Of a stretch of DNA of 64,000 nt, positions 33,518 to 42,575 are shown piece after piece. Position 1 is the first letter of the stretch. Each line of letters begins with the position of its first letter. Location: the NCBI GenBank assembly GCA_037445635.1, contig JBBIKC010000011.1, forward strand, positions 1 to 64,000. The letters run 5' to 3'. A program made the position numbers and the translations under genes. Origin of the DNA: JBFMCC01 sp037445635 (GTDB lineage: Bacteria; Chloroflexota; Anaerolineae; Anaerolineales; Villigracilaceae). The notes under the pieces were generated by a model. The model saw only the letters and a list, made by a program, of their open reading frames with translations. It searched no databases and was not told the origin of the DNA.

Positions 33518-34738
33518 ATGGCAACTAAAGTACTCGTTCCATTGTTAGGCGAAGGCGTTGAAGAAGTAACGGTCACCAAGTGGCTGAAAAAGGAAGGCGA
33601 TACGGTCAAAGAACTGGAACCTTTGCTGGAGGTCAATACCGATAAGGTGGATACCGAAATCCCTGCGCCCGCCTCGGGAACGGTGTTGAAAATTCTGGCA
33701 GAAGAGGGAGCCGCCGCGAAGGTGGGGCAGGTGTTGGCGTTGATTGGCAAGCCGGGAGAAGAAGCAGTCAGTGAACAGTCACCAGTAAGCAGTGAGTTAA
33801 AGGTCGAAGGTCGAAAGTCGTATGTTCCTCAACCTTCGACTTTGGACGTTCGACGTTCGACTGATCTTGGTTTTATTTCCCCCGTCGTTGCAAAGATCGC
33901 TGCCGAGCATGGTGTTGACCTTTCCCAGGTGAAGGGAAGCGGTCTCCAGGGGCGCATCACCAAAAACGATGTGTTGAATTATGTCGAAAGTCAAAAATCG
34001 AAAGTCGGGATGCCCGTTCCCCCGTCATCCGCCCCTCACCTGACCCCTGACACTGGAACAGGTGACACCCTCATCAAACACAGCGTCATCCGCCGGCAGA
34101 TTGCCGAACACATGGTCATGTCCAAGCATACTTCCCCGCATGTGCTGACGGTGATGGAAGCGGATATGTCGAAGGTGATTCGTCACCGCGCCGCAAACAA
34201 GGATATGTTCGCCCGCGATGGGGTCAACCTCACGTTTACAGCGTATTTCATGATGGCAATCGTTGCGGGGCTGAAGGCATACCCCATCGTCAATTCCTCA
34301 TGGACCGACGAAGGCGTGCTGGTGCACAAGGCAATCAACATCGGCATGGCGACTTCGCTCGGTGAGGAAGGCTTGATTGTGCCGGTCATCAAAGGCGCGG
34401 ACAATTTGTCGCTCCTTGCCATGGCGCGGACGGTGAACGATCTGGCGAATCGCGCCCGCTCGAAGAAACTGCAGCCGGACGAAGTCAAAGGCGGGACGTT
34501 CACGCTGACCAATCACGGTATCAGCGGGTCGCTGCTGGCATTCCCGGTCATCAACCAGCCCCAATGCGGGATTCTGGGCGTCGGCGCGATGCAGAAGCGG
34601 GTGGTTGTCGTGGATGACGCGATTGCCATCCGCCCGATGGTGTATCTGTCGTTTGTGTTCGACCATCGCATCCTGGATGGTGCGTCCGCAGATTGGTTTT
34701 TGGCGAAGGTCAAGGAGACGCTGGAGAATTGGGCGTAA
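33518..34738 (+). CDS. Dihydrolipoamide acyltransferase (E2)
   Basis: E2 carries the acyl group on a lipoyl lysine and transfers it to CoA. The 406-residue protein has one lipoyl domain (1-80; Lys43 in TDKVDTE), a peripheral subunit-binding domain (117-155; SPVVAKIAAEHGVDLSQVKGSGLQGRITKNDV) and the catalytic domain with His383 and Asp387 in HRILDGASADWF. GGAGG precedes the ATG. Both interdomain linkers (about 83-115 and 155-165) are encoded by repeat-like DNA rather than the usual Ala/Pro sequence. Confidence 0.93.
   Translation: MATKVLVPLLGEGVEEVTVTKWLKKEGDTVKELEPLLEVNTDKVDTEIPAPASGTVLKILAEEGAAAKVGQVLALIGKPGEEAVSEQSPVSSELKVEGRKSYVPQPSTLDVRRSTDLGFISPVVAKIAAEHGVDLSQVKGSGLQGRITKNDVLNYVESQKSKVGMPVPPSSAPHLTPDTGTGDTLIKHSVIRRQIAEHMVMSKHTSPHVLTVMEADMSKVIRHRAANKDMFARDGVNLTFTAYFMMAIVAGLKAYPIVNSSWTDEGVLVHKAINIGMATSLGEEGLIVPVIKGADNLSLLAMARTVNDLANRARSKKLQPDEVKGGTFTLTNHGISGSLLAFPVINQPQCGILGVGAMQKRVVVVDDAIAIRPMVYLSFVFDHRILDGASADWFLAKVKETLENWA
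33765..33862 (+). repeat. Repeat-derived coding segment in the E2 linker
   Basis: CAGTCAGTGAACAGTCACC words match the arrays around the four-helix gene, and an inverted pair (AAGGTCGAAGGTCGAAAGTCG against CCTTCGACTTTGGACGTTCG words) follows. Reading frame is kept throughout. Confidence 0.65.
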
Positions 34739-34805
34739 GTTTCAAGTGTCACGTTTCAGGTGTCAAGTTCCAAGTTGCAGGTATCAAGTTCCAAGTGAGA
34801 AGTTC
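34739..34805. repeat. TTCAAGTGTCA / CAAGTTCCAAG micro-repeats
   Basis: The gap after E2 consists of reiterated GTTTCAAGTGTCA, GTGTCAAGTTCCAAG and GTATCAAGTTCCAAG words. Confidence 0.55.
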
Positions 34806-34839
34806 CGAGACTCAACATTAGACGTGCTGAGGAATAATA

Positions 34840-35310
34840 ATGATAGAAGATTCTGTTGATCATGCCGACGTGAAAATCCATCCGCCGCTATTGCTGGCGA
34901 TCCACCTCGCCGCTGCGTACGTAGCAAAGTGGGCGATTCTCATTCCGCTCATCCTGCCGGGCGCGATCCGCAATCTGGGCTTTGTGCTGGTGGTCGCTGG
35001 CTTGTTGCTGGGCGCAGCCGCATTCGTGGAATTTTACAAGGCGCACACAACTCTCAACCCGCATGGGAGCGTGAGAAAACTCGTCACATCGGGGGCATAT
35101 CGCTTCACGCGCAACCCAATCTATTTGGGTTTCGTTCTCATGCTGGCGGGTTTCCCGTTATTTTCAGGGACAATCTGGGGCGCGCTGCTCGTTCCTGTAA
35201 TGATCGTCAACATGAACAGCCTTGTTATTCAGCACGAGGAGGCTTACTTGCAGAAAAAATTCGGGGATGAGTACACCCGCTACCGGTCAAGTGTGAGGCG
35301 CTGGTTCTAG
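34840..35310 (+). CDS. Isoprenylcysteine carboxyl methyltransferase-family membrane protein, second copy
   Basis: The 156-residue protein has four hydrophobic helices and the family motif SGAYRFTRNPIYLGFVLMLAG (about 87-107), then IQHEEAYLQKKFGDEYTRYRSSVRRWF. It probably methylates a lipophilic thiol or acid with SAM. It follows the E2 gene and precedes a hydrolase by 9 bases, and may belong to the same transcription unit. Confidence 0.82.
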   Translation: MIEDSVDHADVKIHPPLLLAIHLAAAYVAKWAILIPLILPGAIRNLGFVLVVAGLLLGAAAFVEFYKAHTTLNPHGSVRKLVTSGAYRFTRNPIYLGFVLMLAGFPLFSGTIWGALLVPVMIVNMNSLVIQHEEAYLQKKFGDEYTRYRSSVRRWF

Positions 35311-35319
35311 GGAAATCCC

Positions 35320-35985
35320 ATGTCCATCCAAAAATCTGAAATCCAACTCGATGTGAATGGCAAGAAGGTCAATGCTTATCTGGCAGATGGCGGCGGGAAA
35401 GGCGTTCTCGTGTTGCCTTCGTGGTGGGGGCTCAAGCCTTTTTTCAAACAGGTTTGCGATCAACTTGCAGAACATGGATACACAGCGCTCGCGCTCGATT
35501 ACTATCACGGTCGTATCGGCGCTACGATTGAGGAGGCAAAAACCTTGCAGCAGGAAGCCGAAGGCGATGTGGATGCCATGAGCGCGATGGTCAAGGCGGC
35601 GAAGGAGCATCTTGTGTCGCTTCGGCCGGGTAAGCCAATTGGCATCGTTGGCTTTTCGATGGGCACAGATTGGGCGCTGATCACTGCGGCGAGAGAGCCG
35701 GATGTCGCTGCGACAGTTTTGTTTTATGGAGGCTGGAGCACGGATTTCAGCAACATGAAATCAAAAGTGTTGGGGCATTACGCGGAAACAGATGAATGGG
35801 TACCGCTTGAGCAGGTGAAGGAAATGGAACAGAATATGAAATCCGCCGCTGTGGACGTGACGATTCATCTCTACCCGAAAACTGCTCACTGGTTCATGGA
35901 AGCGGACCGCCCCGAATTTGATTTGCCTGCCGCGACGTTGGCATGGGAACGCACGTTTGAGTTTTTGAAGTCAAATCTAAAGTAG
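35320..35985 (+). CDS. Dienelactone hydrolase-family alpha/beta hydrolase
   Basis: The 221-residue protein has the DLH-type fold: GVLVLPSWWGL, nucleophile elbow GFSMG with Ser113, Asp158 in AETDEW and His190 in KTAHWF. True dienelactone hydrolases use Cys as nucleophile; Ser here suggests an esterase of other specificity. It is 9 bases after the ICMT-like gene. Confidence 0.85.
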   Translation: MSIQKSEIQLDVNGKKVNAYLADGGGKGVLVLPSWWGLKPFFKQVCDQLAEHGYTALALDYYHGRIGATIEEAKTLQQEAEGDVDAMSAMVKAAKEHLVSLRPGKPIGIVGFSMGTDWALITAAREPDVAATVLFYGGWSTDFSNMKSKVLGHYAETDEWVPLEQVKEMEQNMKSAAVDVTIHLYPKTAHWFMEADRPEFDLPAATLAWERTFEFLKSNLK

Positions 35986-36009
35986 TACAATTGGTTACAA
36001 ATCTCAAGT

Positions 36010-36164
36010 TGCTCTGTTGCAAACACCTTCAGAGTCTGTCACTGCGAGCGGAGCGCTTGCCCTGAGCCTGTCGAAGGGAAGCAGTCTCCCTGCCTGCGAG
36101 GAGATTGCTTCGATGCCTTCGGCATCTCGCAATGACGGCAAAAACGAATGATTGCAACAAAGCA
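36010..36164 (+). mobile_element. MITE-like element with 16-bp terminal inverted repeats and 9-bp target duplication
   Basis: Left end TGCTCTGTTGCAAACA and right end (inverted) TGCTTTGTTGCAATCA match at 14 of 16 positions. ATCTCAAGT flanks both sides (36001-36009 and 36165-36173) as a target-site duplication. The 155-bp interior encodes nothing and carries the CCTGAGCCTGTCGAAGG motif. Confidence 0.78.
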
Positions 36165-36210
36165 ATCTCAAGTCTCTAATCTCTAATCCTAAATCTCTCT
36201 GGAGAAACTC

Positions 36211-37611
36211 ATGGCAGAAAATTTCGATGTCGTCGTCATTGGCGCGGGACCTGCGGGGTACGTCGCCGCGATCCGCGCCGCACAACTTAAGCAGAAGGTC
36301 GCCATCGTGGACAAACAATGGCTGGGCGGTGTGTGCCTGAACGTTGGATGCATCCCGTCCAAGTCGCTGCTCAAAAACGCAGAGGTGGCGCACATCCTGC
36401 GCGAGCGCAGCAAGGACTTTGGCTTCTCGTTCGAAAACCTCAAACTCGATTACAGCGTGGCGGTCAAACGCTCGCGCCAGAACTCAGATCGCCTGACCAA
36501 GGGAGTCGGCTTCCTGATGCGGAAGAACAACATCGCGGTCTTCATGGGCGAAGCGAAGTTCAAGGCGAAGGATACCGTCAACGTCACAGACAAGGACGGG
36601 AAGGTCACCGAGCTCAAGGCGAAGAACATCATCGTTGCCACGGGCGCAAGCGCGGCAGTGCCGGGCGCCTGGAAAGTGGACGGGCAAAAGGTCGTCACCT
36701 ATTATGAAGCGATTTTGCAGGAGAAACTGCCGAAGTCGGTGATTGTCATCGGGTCTGGCGCGATCGGGGTGGAGTTTTCCACCGTGTGGAATTCCTACGG
36801 CGTGGATGTGACCATCGTTGAGATGCTGCCGCGCCTGGTTCCGCTGGAAGATGAGGAAATCTCAAAGGAACTGGAAAAGGAGTTCAAGAAGCGCGGCATC
36901 AAGTCGCTGACCGGGCATAAGGTCGAATCAGTCGAAGCGACGAAGACGGGCGTGAAGGTGAAGGTCAGCGCCGAGGGCAAAGAAACGACCCTCGAAGCGG
37001 AGCAGGCCCTGGTCGCGATCGGGTTCCGTCCCAATTCAAAGGGACTCGGCCTCGAAGAGGTCGGCGTCAAAATCGATCAGCGCGGCTTCGTCGAGATCAA
37101 TGAGAAGATGCAGACCAGTGTGCAGAACATCTACGCCATTGGCGATGTGACCGGCAAACTCATGCTGGCGCACGTCGGTTCAGCGATGGGCATTGTGGCG
37201 GCGGAGGTGATTGCCGGCGCAGAAACGGTGACGCTCGATTACGAGATGATGCCGCGCGCCACTTACTGCCAGCCGCAAATCGCCTCGTTCGGACTCACCG
37301 AGGCGCAGGCGAAGGAACGCGGCTACACAGTTAAGATTGGGCGTTTTCCCTTTCAAGCCAACGGCAAGGCGCTGGGGCTGGGTGATTACGGCGGCTTTGT
37401 GAAGATCGTGGTGGACGAGAAATACGGCGAGATTCTCGGCGCGCACATGATTGGTCCCGAAGTGACCGAACTGCTGCCCGAACTGACGCTGGCGCGCATG
37501 ATGGAACTGACCCCGCACGAGATCGCGCGCAACATCCATGCGCATCCTACACTTTCGGAAGTGCTGATGGAAGCGGCGCACGGGGCAGAAGGCAGCCCGA
37601 TCCATATTTAG
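36211..37611 (+). CDS. lpd: Dihydrolipoyl dehydrogenase (E3)
   Basis: E3 reoxidises dihydrolipoyl E2 with FAD and NAD+. The 466-residue protein has the FAD loop GAGPAG (11-16), the redox disulfide Cys42/Cys47 (GGVCLNVGCIPSK), the NAD loop GSGAIGVEF, YAIGDVTG, and the C-terminal HAHPTLSEVLMEA active-site His-Glu. GGAG precedes the ATG. It completes the E1/E2/E3 set and ends at a strong terminator. Confidence 0.95.
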   Translation: MAENFDVVVIGAGPAGYVAAIRAAQLKQKVAIVDKQWLGGVCLNVGCIPSKSLLKNAEVAHILRERSKDFGFSFENLKLDYSVAVKRSRQNSDRLTKGVGFLMRKNNIAVFMGEAKFKAKDTVNVTDKDGKVTELKAKNIIVATGASAAVPGAWKVDGQKVVTYYEAILQEKLPKSVIVIGSGAIGVEFSTVWNSYGVDVTIVEMLPRLVPLEDEEISKELEKEFKKRGIKSLTGHKVESVEATKTGVKVKVSAEGKETTLEAEQALVAIGFRPNSKGLGLEEVGVKIDQRGFVEINEKMQTSVQNIYAIGDVTGKLMLAHVGSAMGIVAAEVIAGAETVTLDYEMMPRATYCQPQIASFGLTEAQAKERGYTVKIGRFPFQANGKALGLGDYGGFVKIVVDEKYGEILGAHMIGPEVTELLPELTLARMMELTPHEIARNIHAHPTLSEVLMEAAHGAEGSPIHI

Positions 37612-37617
37612 CGTATT

Positions 37618-37656
37618 AGACCCTAAAGGTCTGCAAGACCTTTAGGGTCTTTTTTT
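37618..37656 (+). terminator. Canonical intrinsic terminator of lpd
   Basis: GACCCTAAAGGTC and its complement form a 13-bp stem with a TGCAA loop, followed by seven T. The run overlaps the end of the convergent gene at 37655. Confidence 0.92.
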
Positions 37657-39928
37657 ATTGTCCCTGTCCCTGCTCCATGTGGATCTTCTGCCATAAAGTA
37701 TCAGTGCCGAAGGACGTATCGGCGAAATAATCGTAGACGCCATCCCTCAGCGTACCACCCATTCCGCCCCAGGTCCAGCCCTCCTGTTGCTCGTCCTCCA
37801 CCGGGCAGGATGATACCCAGTGGATCATGTAAGGCGGCCCATGACTGGGCGATGCCTGGAAACCTACGAAAGTGCCGCCGTCCGGCAGTTTTTGAAAATC
37901 GCCTCGCAGTTCGGCCTGGTAGTATTGGGTCCCGATGGTGTGCGTTCCAGAACATTCGGGATAGTTGAATTCGCCTGTGTGGGTGTATGTGATCTGGGCC
38001 AGGCCCTCCAATTTCCCGTTTTCGATGGCGTGCAAGGAGAATTTGATAAAGGTCCGAATCTGCTGATGATGGTTACCATCAGAGGTGACATAGTTGCTTT
38101 CGAGATAGATCTCGTGTGTGCCCCAGAAGCACGCATCGTCGCCTTCTTCGAAGTTATAGGTTTCGGGCGCTTTGAATTTTCCGTCGAGGTCGAAGTCCTC
38201 GATGCCGTCGAAACAGCCGCCGTCGTCCGAGTCTTCGTCCTTCTCTGTGGCGATTCCGTCGTTGTCGTAATCGCGTCCGATGCTAAAAAAACCGTAGAAG
38301 GCGTAGCCGTAATTCTCGTCAAACACACCGGAGCGGATATCCTCTTTATCCTTTACGTTATCCTTGTCGGAATCGTCGCTGTATGGATCCGTGCCGAAGC
38401 GCTGGGTTTCGTCGAAGTCCACCACGCCGTCGCCATCCGAGTCCATGTATATTTCCGCTTCCTCCGAGACCAGCGCGGGACTCGCCGGGGCCAGCCAATA
38501 GGTCTTCCATGTCTTGCTGTCCAGGTTGACGGCGTATGATCCCCACCAGGGATCGTTGATGGTGACGTAGCGCCCGCCGCTGTCCTCGCCGTAGCCGGTG
38601 ATGACGATGGCGTGCCCGGGCACGGTCGCCAGGATGGGACGCTGTGCGTCAATCTCCTGTTGGATGTCGCCCCAGATCACGTCAAGCGAGGCGGGCGCAG
38701 GTCGAAGAGTGGACCCGCCCAGGGCCCAGTTCAAGGCCATGGTGATTTGATCGTCGAACAATCCATCGCCATAATTCAGGTCTTCCTCCGGGCCGCGCCA
38801 GCGGTCTTTGAAGACTTCGTAGCCGATGCGGTCCTGGCTGATACTGGCGTTAAAGAAAGTCGAGATCATGTCTATGGACGCCAGCGCGCAGTTCATGTTA
38901 TCGGCCGGGTCGTAGGTGTCCAGGTCCGGGTGCGCCGCGTCCCAGGCGTGATTGCCGGTCTCGTTCTGCGATTCGAGCAATAACATAGCCGTGTCCTTAT
39001 GTTGCATGATGAGCGGCACGCGCAGCACGGTTTCGCGGCGCGGCGTGGCCAGATGACCTGCGCCCGAACTCCCCGAATTGACAGTGAGCGTTTGCACAGG
39101 AGAGTAATCCGCCTGGCCAGCATCAGTAATGGCCTGCACGCGCCAGAAATATTTGCCCGGCTGTAGGTTCACGTTCAGCGAGCCTGTGCTCACGGTTTCA
39201 TCAACAATCAACGTGCTGAACGTGTCATCACTTGAAACCTGCACGTGATACTGTGTCGCTCCGGGGACGGGATACCAACTCAAGCCGAAACTCGTTTGTG
39301 AGATTCTCGCGCCATTGAGCGGAATCATGATCTCGACACCGGGCTGTGGGTTGGCCACGCCGGGTGTGGCTTGTTGCGGATGGAAAATTGTCCATTCGAG
39401 GGGATTCGGATTTACTGAACGCGGTAAGCGCCCGATGGTCGTCCCCGGCTCAAGGCTGGAGATGACGCCGCCTCGATCCAGTTTGACCGAGGCAGGCAGG
39501 TCGGGCCCCCAGGCGGCGCGGTCGAGCAGGGACCCGTCGGCGGCGCGCAGTTCGATGAATCCAGAGCCGGGGCTGAGGAATCCACTAAGGTCCGCGTGAA
39601 CCGTTTTGTCTTCGACGAGATTCGAGCCGTCGAAGAGAATCAACAGGAATTGATCGGAGGCGAGGTCGTCGAGTCCCTCGGGCAGGGAATAGGACTCGCC
39701 GCGCTCGTTGACGAGGGTCAGCCCGTTCAACGAGATGCGCCCGCCTGAACTCTTCAGTTCGATGAAGGCGGCCGCGCCCGACGCGGGCAGAAAGAGCACT
39801 TCGTTGAGCAGCGCGCGGTTGGGCGTTGCGGAATTGTCGCCGGGCGAGTTGAGGGATTGGGCGAAATTGCAGGAGAGGCTGACGAGGACAAGGAGCGCCA
39901 GTAAATTTACAAAACGTCGAATGAACAT
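37655..39928 (-). CDS. Secreted LTD / Fn3-like / C39-like peptidase lipoprotein with calcium-type repeats
   Basis: The 757-residue protein has a lipobox signal (SLSC, Cys20), a lamin-tail-like domain (about 38-170; LLNEVLFLPASG, FIELKSS), an Fn3-like domain (about 195-283), a C39_2-type domain (about 300-485; NMNCALASIDM as Cys site, VPGHAIVITGYG as His site, INDPWWG), then Asp-rich thrombospondin-type repeats (DSDGDGVVDFDE, DSDKDNVKD, DYDNDGI, DFDLDGKF) and a C-terminal domain of unknown type. It is probably anchored outside the cell and calcium-stabilised. It shares the C39-like fold with 3995-5203. Confidence 0.8.
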   Translation of the reverse strand: MFIRRFVNLLALLVLVSLSCNFAQSLNSPGDNSATPNRALLNEVLFLPASGAAAFIELKSSGGRISLNGLTLVNERGESYSLPEGLDDLASDQFLLILFDGSNLVEDKTVHADLSGFLSPGSGFIELRAADGSLLDRAAWGPDLPASVKLDRGGVISSLEPGTTIGRLPRSVNPNPLEWTIFHPQQATPGVANPQPGVEIMIPLNGARISQTSFGLSWYPVPGATQYHVQVSSDDTFSTLIVDETVSTGSLNVNLQPGKYFWRVQAITDAGQADYSPVQTLTVNSGSSGAGHLATPRRETVLRVPLIMQHKDTAMLLLESQNETGNHAWDAAHPDLDTYDPADNMNCALASIDMISTFFNASISQDRIGYEVFKDRWRGPEEDLNYGDGLFDDQITMALNWALGGSTLRPAPASLDVIWGDIQQEIDAQRPILATVPGHAIVITGYGEDSGGRYVTINDPWWGSYAVNLDSKTWKTYWLAPASPALVSEEAEIYMDSDGDGVVDFDETQRFGTDPYSDDSDKDNVKDKEDIRSGVFDENYGYAFYGFFSIGRDYDNDGIATEKDEDSDDGGCFDGIEDFDLDGKFKAPETYNFEEGDDACFWGTHEIYLESNYVTSDGNHHQQIRTFIKFSLHAIENGKLEGLAQITYTHTGEFNYPECSGTHTIGTQYYQAELRGDFQKLPDGGTFVGFQASPSHGPPYMIHWVSSCPVEDEQQEGWTWGGMGGTLRDGVYDYFADTSFGTDTLWQKIHMEQGQGQ

Positions 39929-40002
39929 AAGCGCCTGACTTTACCAGTAAGAGGAGCAGGGCGGCAAAATGTAAGCGGGTCGGCCTGCGTGTTGAGATTG
40001 AG

Positions 40003-40008
40003 AGTATA
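40003..40008 (-). promoter_or_regulatory. Extended -10 promoter (TGCTATACT) for the LTD/C39 gene
   Basis: TATACT preceded by TGC (extended -10) lies 75 bases before the start codon at 39928. No -35 is evident. Confidence 0.5.
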
Positions 40009-40111
40009 GCATATCCGTCGCGAGTGCCACAGGATTCCTGCGGCGGCCATGGCCTCGGTTTCGCGCTTCTGGGACGAAACGCCCATCGGTACCGGGGGTT
40101 GTACTTCGTGC

Positions 40112-40117
40112 TATACT
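40112..40117 (+). promoter_or_regulatory. Extended -10 promoter (TGCTATACT) for the SulP gene
   Basis: The same nonamer TGCTATACT occurs on the plus strand, 60 bases before the ATG at 40178, facing away from its twin at 40003. Confidence 0.5.
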
Positions 40118-40177
40118 TTTCGGAGTTAGGTCATCCGATTTAGAGGCTTTCAACGAGACCAGCGCGAGGGTAGATAC

Positions 40178-42379
40178 ATGCAGAACAGATTCAAAGTGGA
40201 AGCAAAACAGATACCCGTCATCCTGACGGCAGGACTGATCACCGGCATTATCGCGGTGGTGGTCAGCATCTCGCTGGCCACGCTGATCTTCTCCGGCGCG
40301 TTGAGTGGATTCGTCTCACAGGGCATCGGCCTGTTCCTGTTCGGCAGTCTCGCCATGGGCATCGTGGTGACCTTCCTCGGCTCCCTGCCGGGCACGATCA
40401 TCTCGCCGCAGGATAGTCCCGCCGCGGTGCTGGCCCTGGCCGCGAGCGGAATTGCCGCGGCTATGACTGCCGCCTCAGCCGCGCCGGACGCGGTTTACGC
40501 GACGGTGCTGGCTGCCATCATCCTTTCGGCCCTGTTCACCGGCCTCGTGTTCTACCTGATCGGTCAGTTCAACCTCGGCAACTTGGTGCGCTTCATCCCC
40601 TACCCGGTCATCGGCGGATTTCTGGCCGGCACCGGCTGGCTGTTGACGCGCGGTGCGTTGGAGGTGATGACCGGTCAGACTCTCGGCATTGCCATGCTCC
40701 CCTCGCTCTTCCAGCCGGACATGCTCATGCGCTGGCTGCCGGGCACCATCTACGCTATTGTCATCTATGCCATCTTCCGAAAGTACAATCACTATCTGAT
40801 CTGGCCGGGCGTCATTGCCGCTGGACTTGCTATTTTCTACATCGCCCTCTTCGCAAGCGGTATATCCATCGAGCAGGCGCGCGGCATGGGCTTGTTGATG
40901 GAATCCTTTCAGGGCGGCGGGTTGTGGCAGCCTTTCCCGCTCGGTTCGTTCACTCAGATAGATTGGCAGGCCATACTCGGTCAGGCCGATAAGATCGTGC
41001 TCATCCCCATGGTCAGCATCATCGGATTCCTGCTCAACGCCACCGCGCTGGAACTCATCGCCAAGCGTGACATTGACCTGAACCACGAATTACGCGTGGT
41101 GGGCGCCTCCAACTTCGTCGCCGGGCTGGGCGGCGGCCCGGCCGGGTATCACCTGCTGGGAGATACGTCGCTGGCCTACCGCATGGGAGGGGACAACCGC
41201 TGGGTGAGTCTCGCCTCCGCGCTCTTCTGCGGTTTCATCCTGCTCATCGGCGGCAGTTTCATCGGTTTCCTGCCGGTCGCGCTGTTGAGCGGCCTGCTCC
41301 TGATGCTCGGCCTCTCGTTTCTCGGCGACTGGATTTACGACGCGTGGTTCAAACTGCCGCGCAGTGACTACTTCATCGTGCTGGTCAGTCTCGTGGTCAT
41401 CGCCGCCGTGGGTTTTCTCGAGGGCATCGCCGTCGGCGTTGCCATTGCCACCATCCTGTTCGTCTTCAAATACAGCCGCGTCAACACCGTGCGCGATACG
41501 TTGAACGGCACGATCTATCACAGCAACGTGGACCGTCCCGCCGTGCAACGTCAGATGCTGAAGGAGCGCGGCGAGGGCATCCACATTTTCCGTTTGCAGG
41601 GTTACATCTTCTTCGGCACTTCGGACGGACTCTTGAGCCGCGTGCGCGAAATCCTGGAGGACAAATCCTTCCGCGAGCATTTCATCGTGCTGGACTTCCA
41701 CCGCGTCCACGGCCTGGACTCGTCGGCGGTCTCCTCGTTCACGCGCATGCGACAGCTGGCCGACCTTCACGATATTTACCTCGTGCTGACGCAGGTCGCG
41801 CCCGAGATTCGCAGGCAGATGGCAAGGGGCGGCTTCGAGGGCGACACGCGCGTGCAGTTCTTCCCCACGCTCGACCACGGCGTGGAGTGGTGCGAGAACA
41901 TGCTCCTGATGAGGAACGAGGCCTCGACGGAGTTCATCCAGACGAGCATCAAGTCGCAATTGCAACGCGGCTTTCCGCACCCCGAACTGGTCGAACCGCT
42001 GATCAAGTACCTCGAACGCCTCGAAGCGGAAGCGGACTTCACGTTGATGAAGCGTGGCGATCCGCCCGGCGAGATGTATTTCATCGAATCGGGCCGCCTC
42101 AACATTCAGATCTCGACTGGAGAGGGAGAGATAATCCGCCTGCGCAGTGTCCGCAGCGGGACGGTGGTCGGCGAGATGGGCATGTACCTGAAGGGCGCGC
42201 GCTCCGCGGATGTGGTCGCGTCCCAGCCGAGCGTGCTGTACCGCCTTACATCCGCTTCTCTAAAGGAAATGGAAGAGAAGGATCCGCAGGTCGCGGCCGC
42301 CCTGCACGAATGGATTGCCCGCCTGCTGGCTGAGCGCCTCGCCGACAACAACCGTGCCATCGAAGCGCTGATGGATTAA
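40178..42379 (+). CDS. SulP-family anion transporter with STAS and cyclic-nucleotide-binding domains
   Basis: SulP proteins carry sulfate, bicarbonate or dicarboxylates. The 733-residue protein has 10-12 hydrophobic helices (1-430), a STAS domain (about 445-570; IFRLQGYIFFGTSDGLLSRV, VLDFHRVHGLDSSAVSSF) and a C-terminal cNMP-binding domain (about 600-715; PPGEMYFIESGRLNIQIS, VVGEMGMYLKGARSADVVA). The phosphate-binding cassette lacks the usual RxA arginine pair in part (ARSADV), so ligand is uncertain. The three-domain fusion is known in SulP proteins but not in most. Confidence 0.88.
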   Translation: MQNRFKVEAKQIPVILTAGLITGIIAVVVSISLATLIFSGALSGFVSQGIGLFLFGSLAMGIVVTFLGSLPGTIISPQDSPAAVLALAASGIAAAMTAASAAPDAVYATVLAAIILSALFTGLVFYLIGQFNLGNLVRFIPYPVIGGFLAGTGWLLTRGALEVMTGQTLGIAMLPSLFQPDMLMRWLPGTIYAIVIYAIFRKYNHYLIWPGVIAAGLAIFYIALFASGISIEQARGMGLLMESFQGGGLWQPFPLGSFTQIDWQAILGQADKIVLIPMVSIIGFLLNATALELIAKRDIDLNHELRVVGASNFVAGLGGGPAGYHLLGDTSLAYRMGGDNRWVSLASALFCGFILLIGGSFIGFLPVALLSGLLLMLGLSFLGDWIYDAWFKLPRSDYFIVLVSLVVIAAVGFLEGIAVGVAIATILFVFKYSRVNTVRDTLNGTIYHSNVDRPAVQRQMLKERGEGIHIFRLQGYIFFGTSDGLLSRVREILEDKSFREHFIVLDFHRVHGLDSSAVSSFTRMRQLADLHDIYLVLTQVAPEIRRQMARGGFEGDTRVQFFPTLDHGVEWCENMLLMRNEASTEFIQTSIKSQLQRGFPHPELVEPLIKYLERLEAEADFTLMKRGDPPGEMYFIESGRLNIQISTGEGEIIRLRSVRSGTVVGEMGMYLKGARSADVVASQPSVLYRLTSASLKEMEEKDPQVAAALHEWIARLLAERLADNNRAIEALMD

Positions 42380-42398
42380 TCGAGACGTCAGTCATGAG

Positions 42399-42575
42399 GG
42401 AGTGTCTAACATCGGAATCAAGACCGCTCTCAATGCGAGGAATGTTCTTTGCGGCGAAGCAATCTTCCCGCTAATTCGGGGATTGCTTCGCCCATTCGCT
42501 GCGCCCGGGCTCGCAACACTTGCACCTGACGCAAGTGCAGGTGTGACGGGTTATGTCTTGGATGTTGGACACTCC
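42399..42575. mobile_element. MITE-like element with 15-bp inverted ends and 10-bp target duplication
   Basis: Ends GGAGTGTCTAACATC and, inverted, GGAGTGTCCAACATC differ at one position. CAGTCATGAG flanks both ends (42389-42398 and 42576-42585); the match runs on for two more bases. The 177-bp interior has CATTGCGAGG/GAAGCAATC-type words shared with the 30 kb and 36 kb elements but different ends. Confidence 0.78.
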
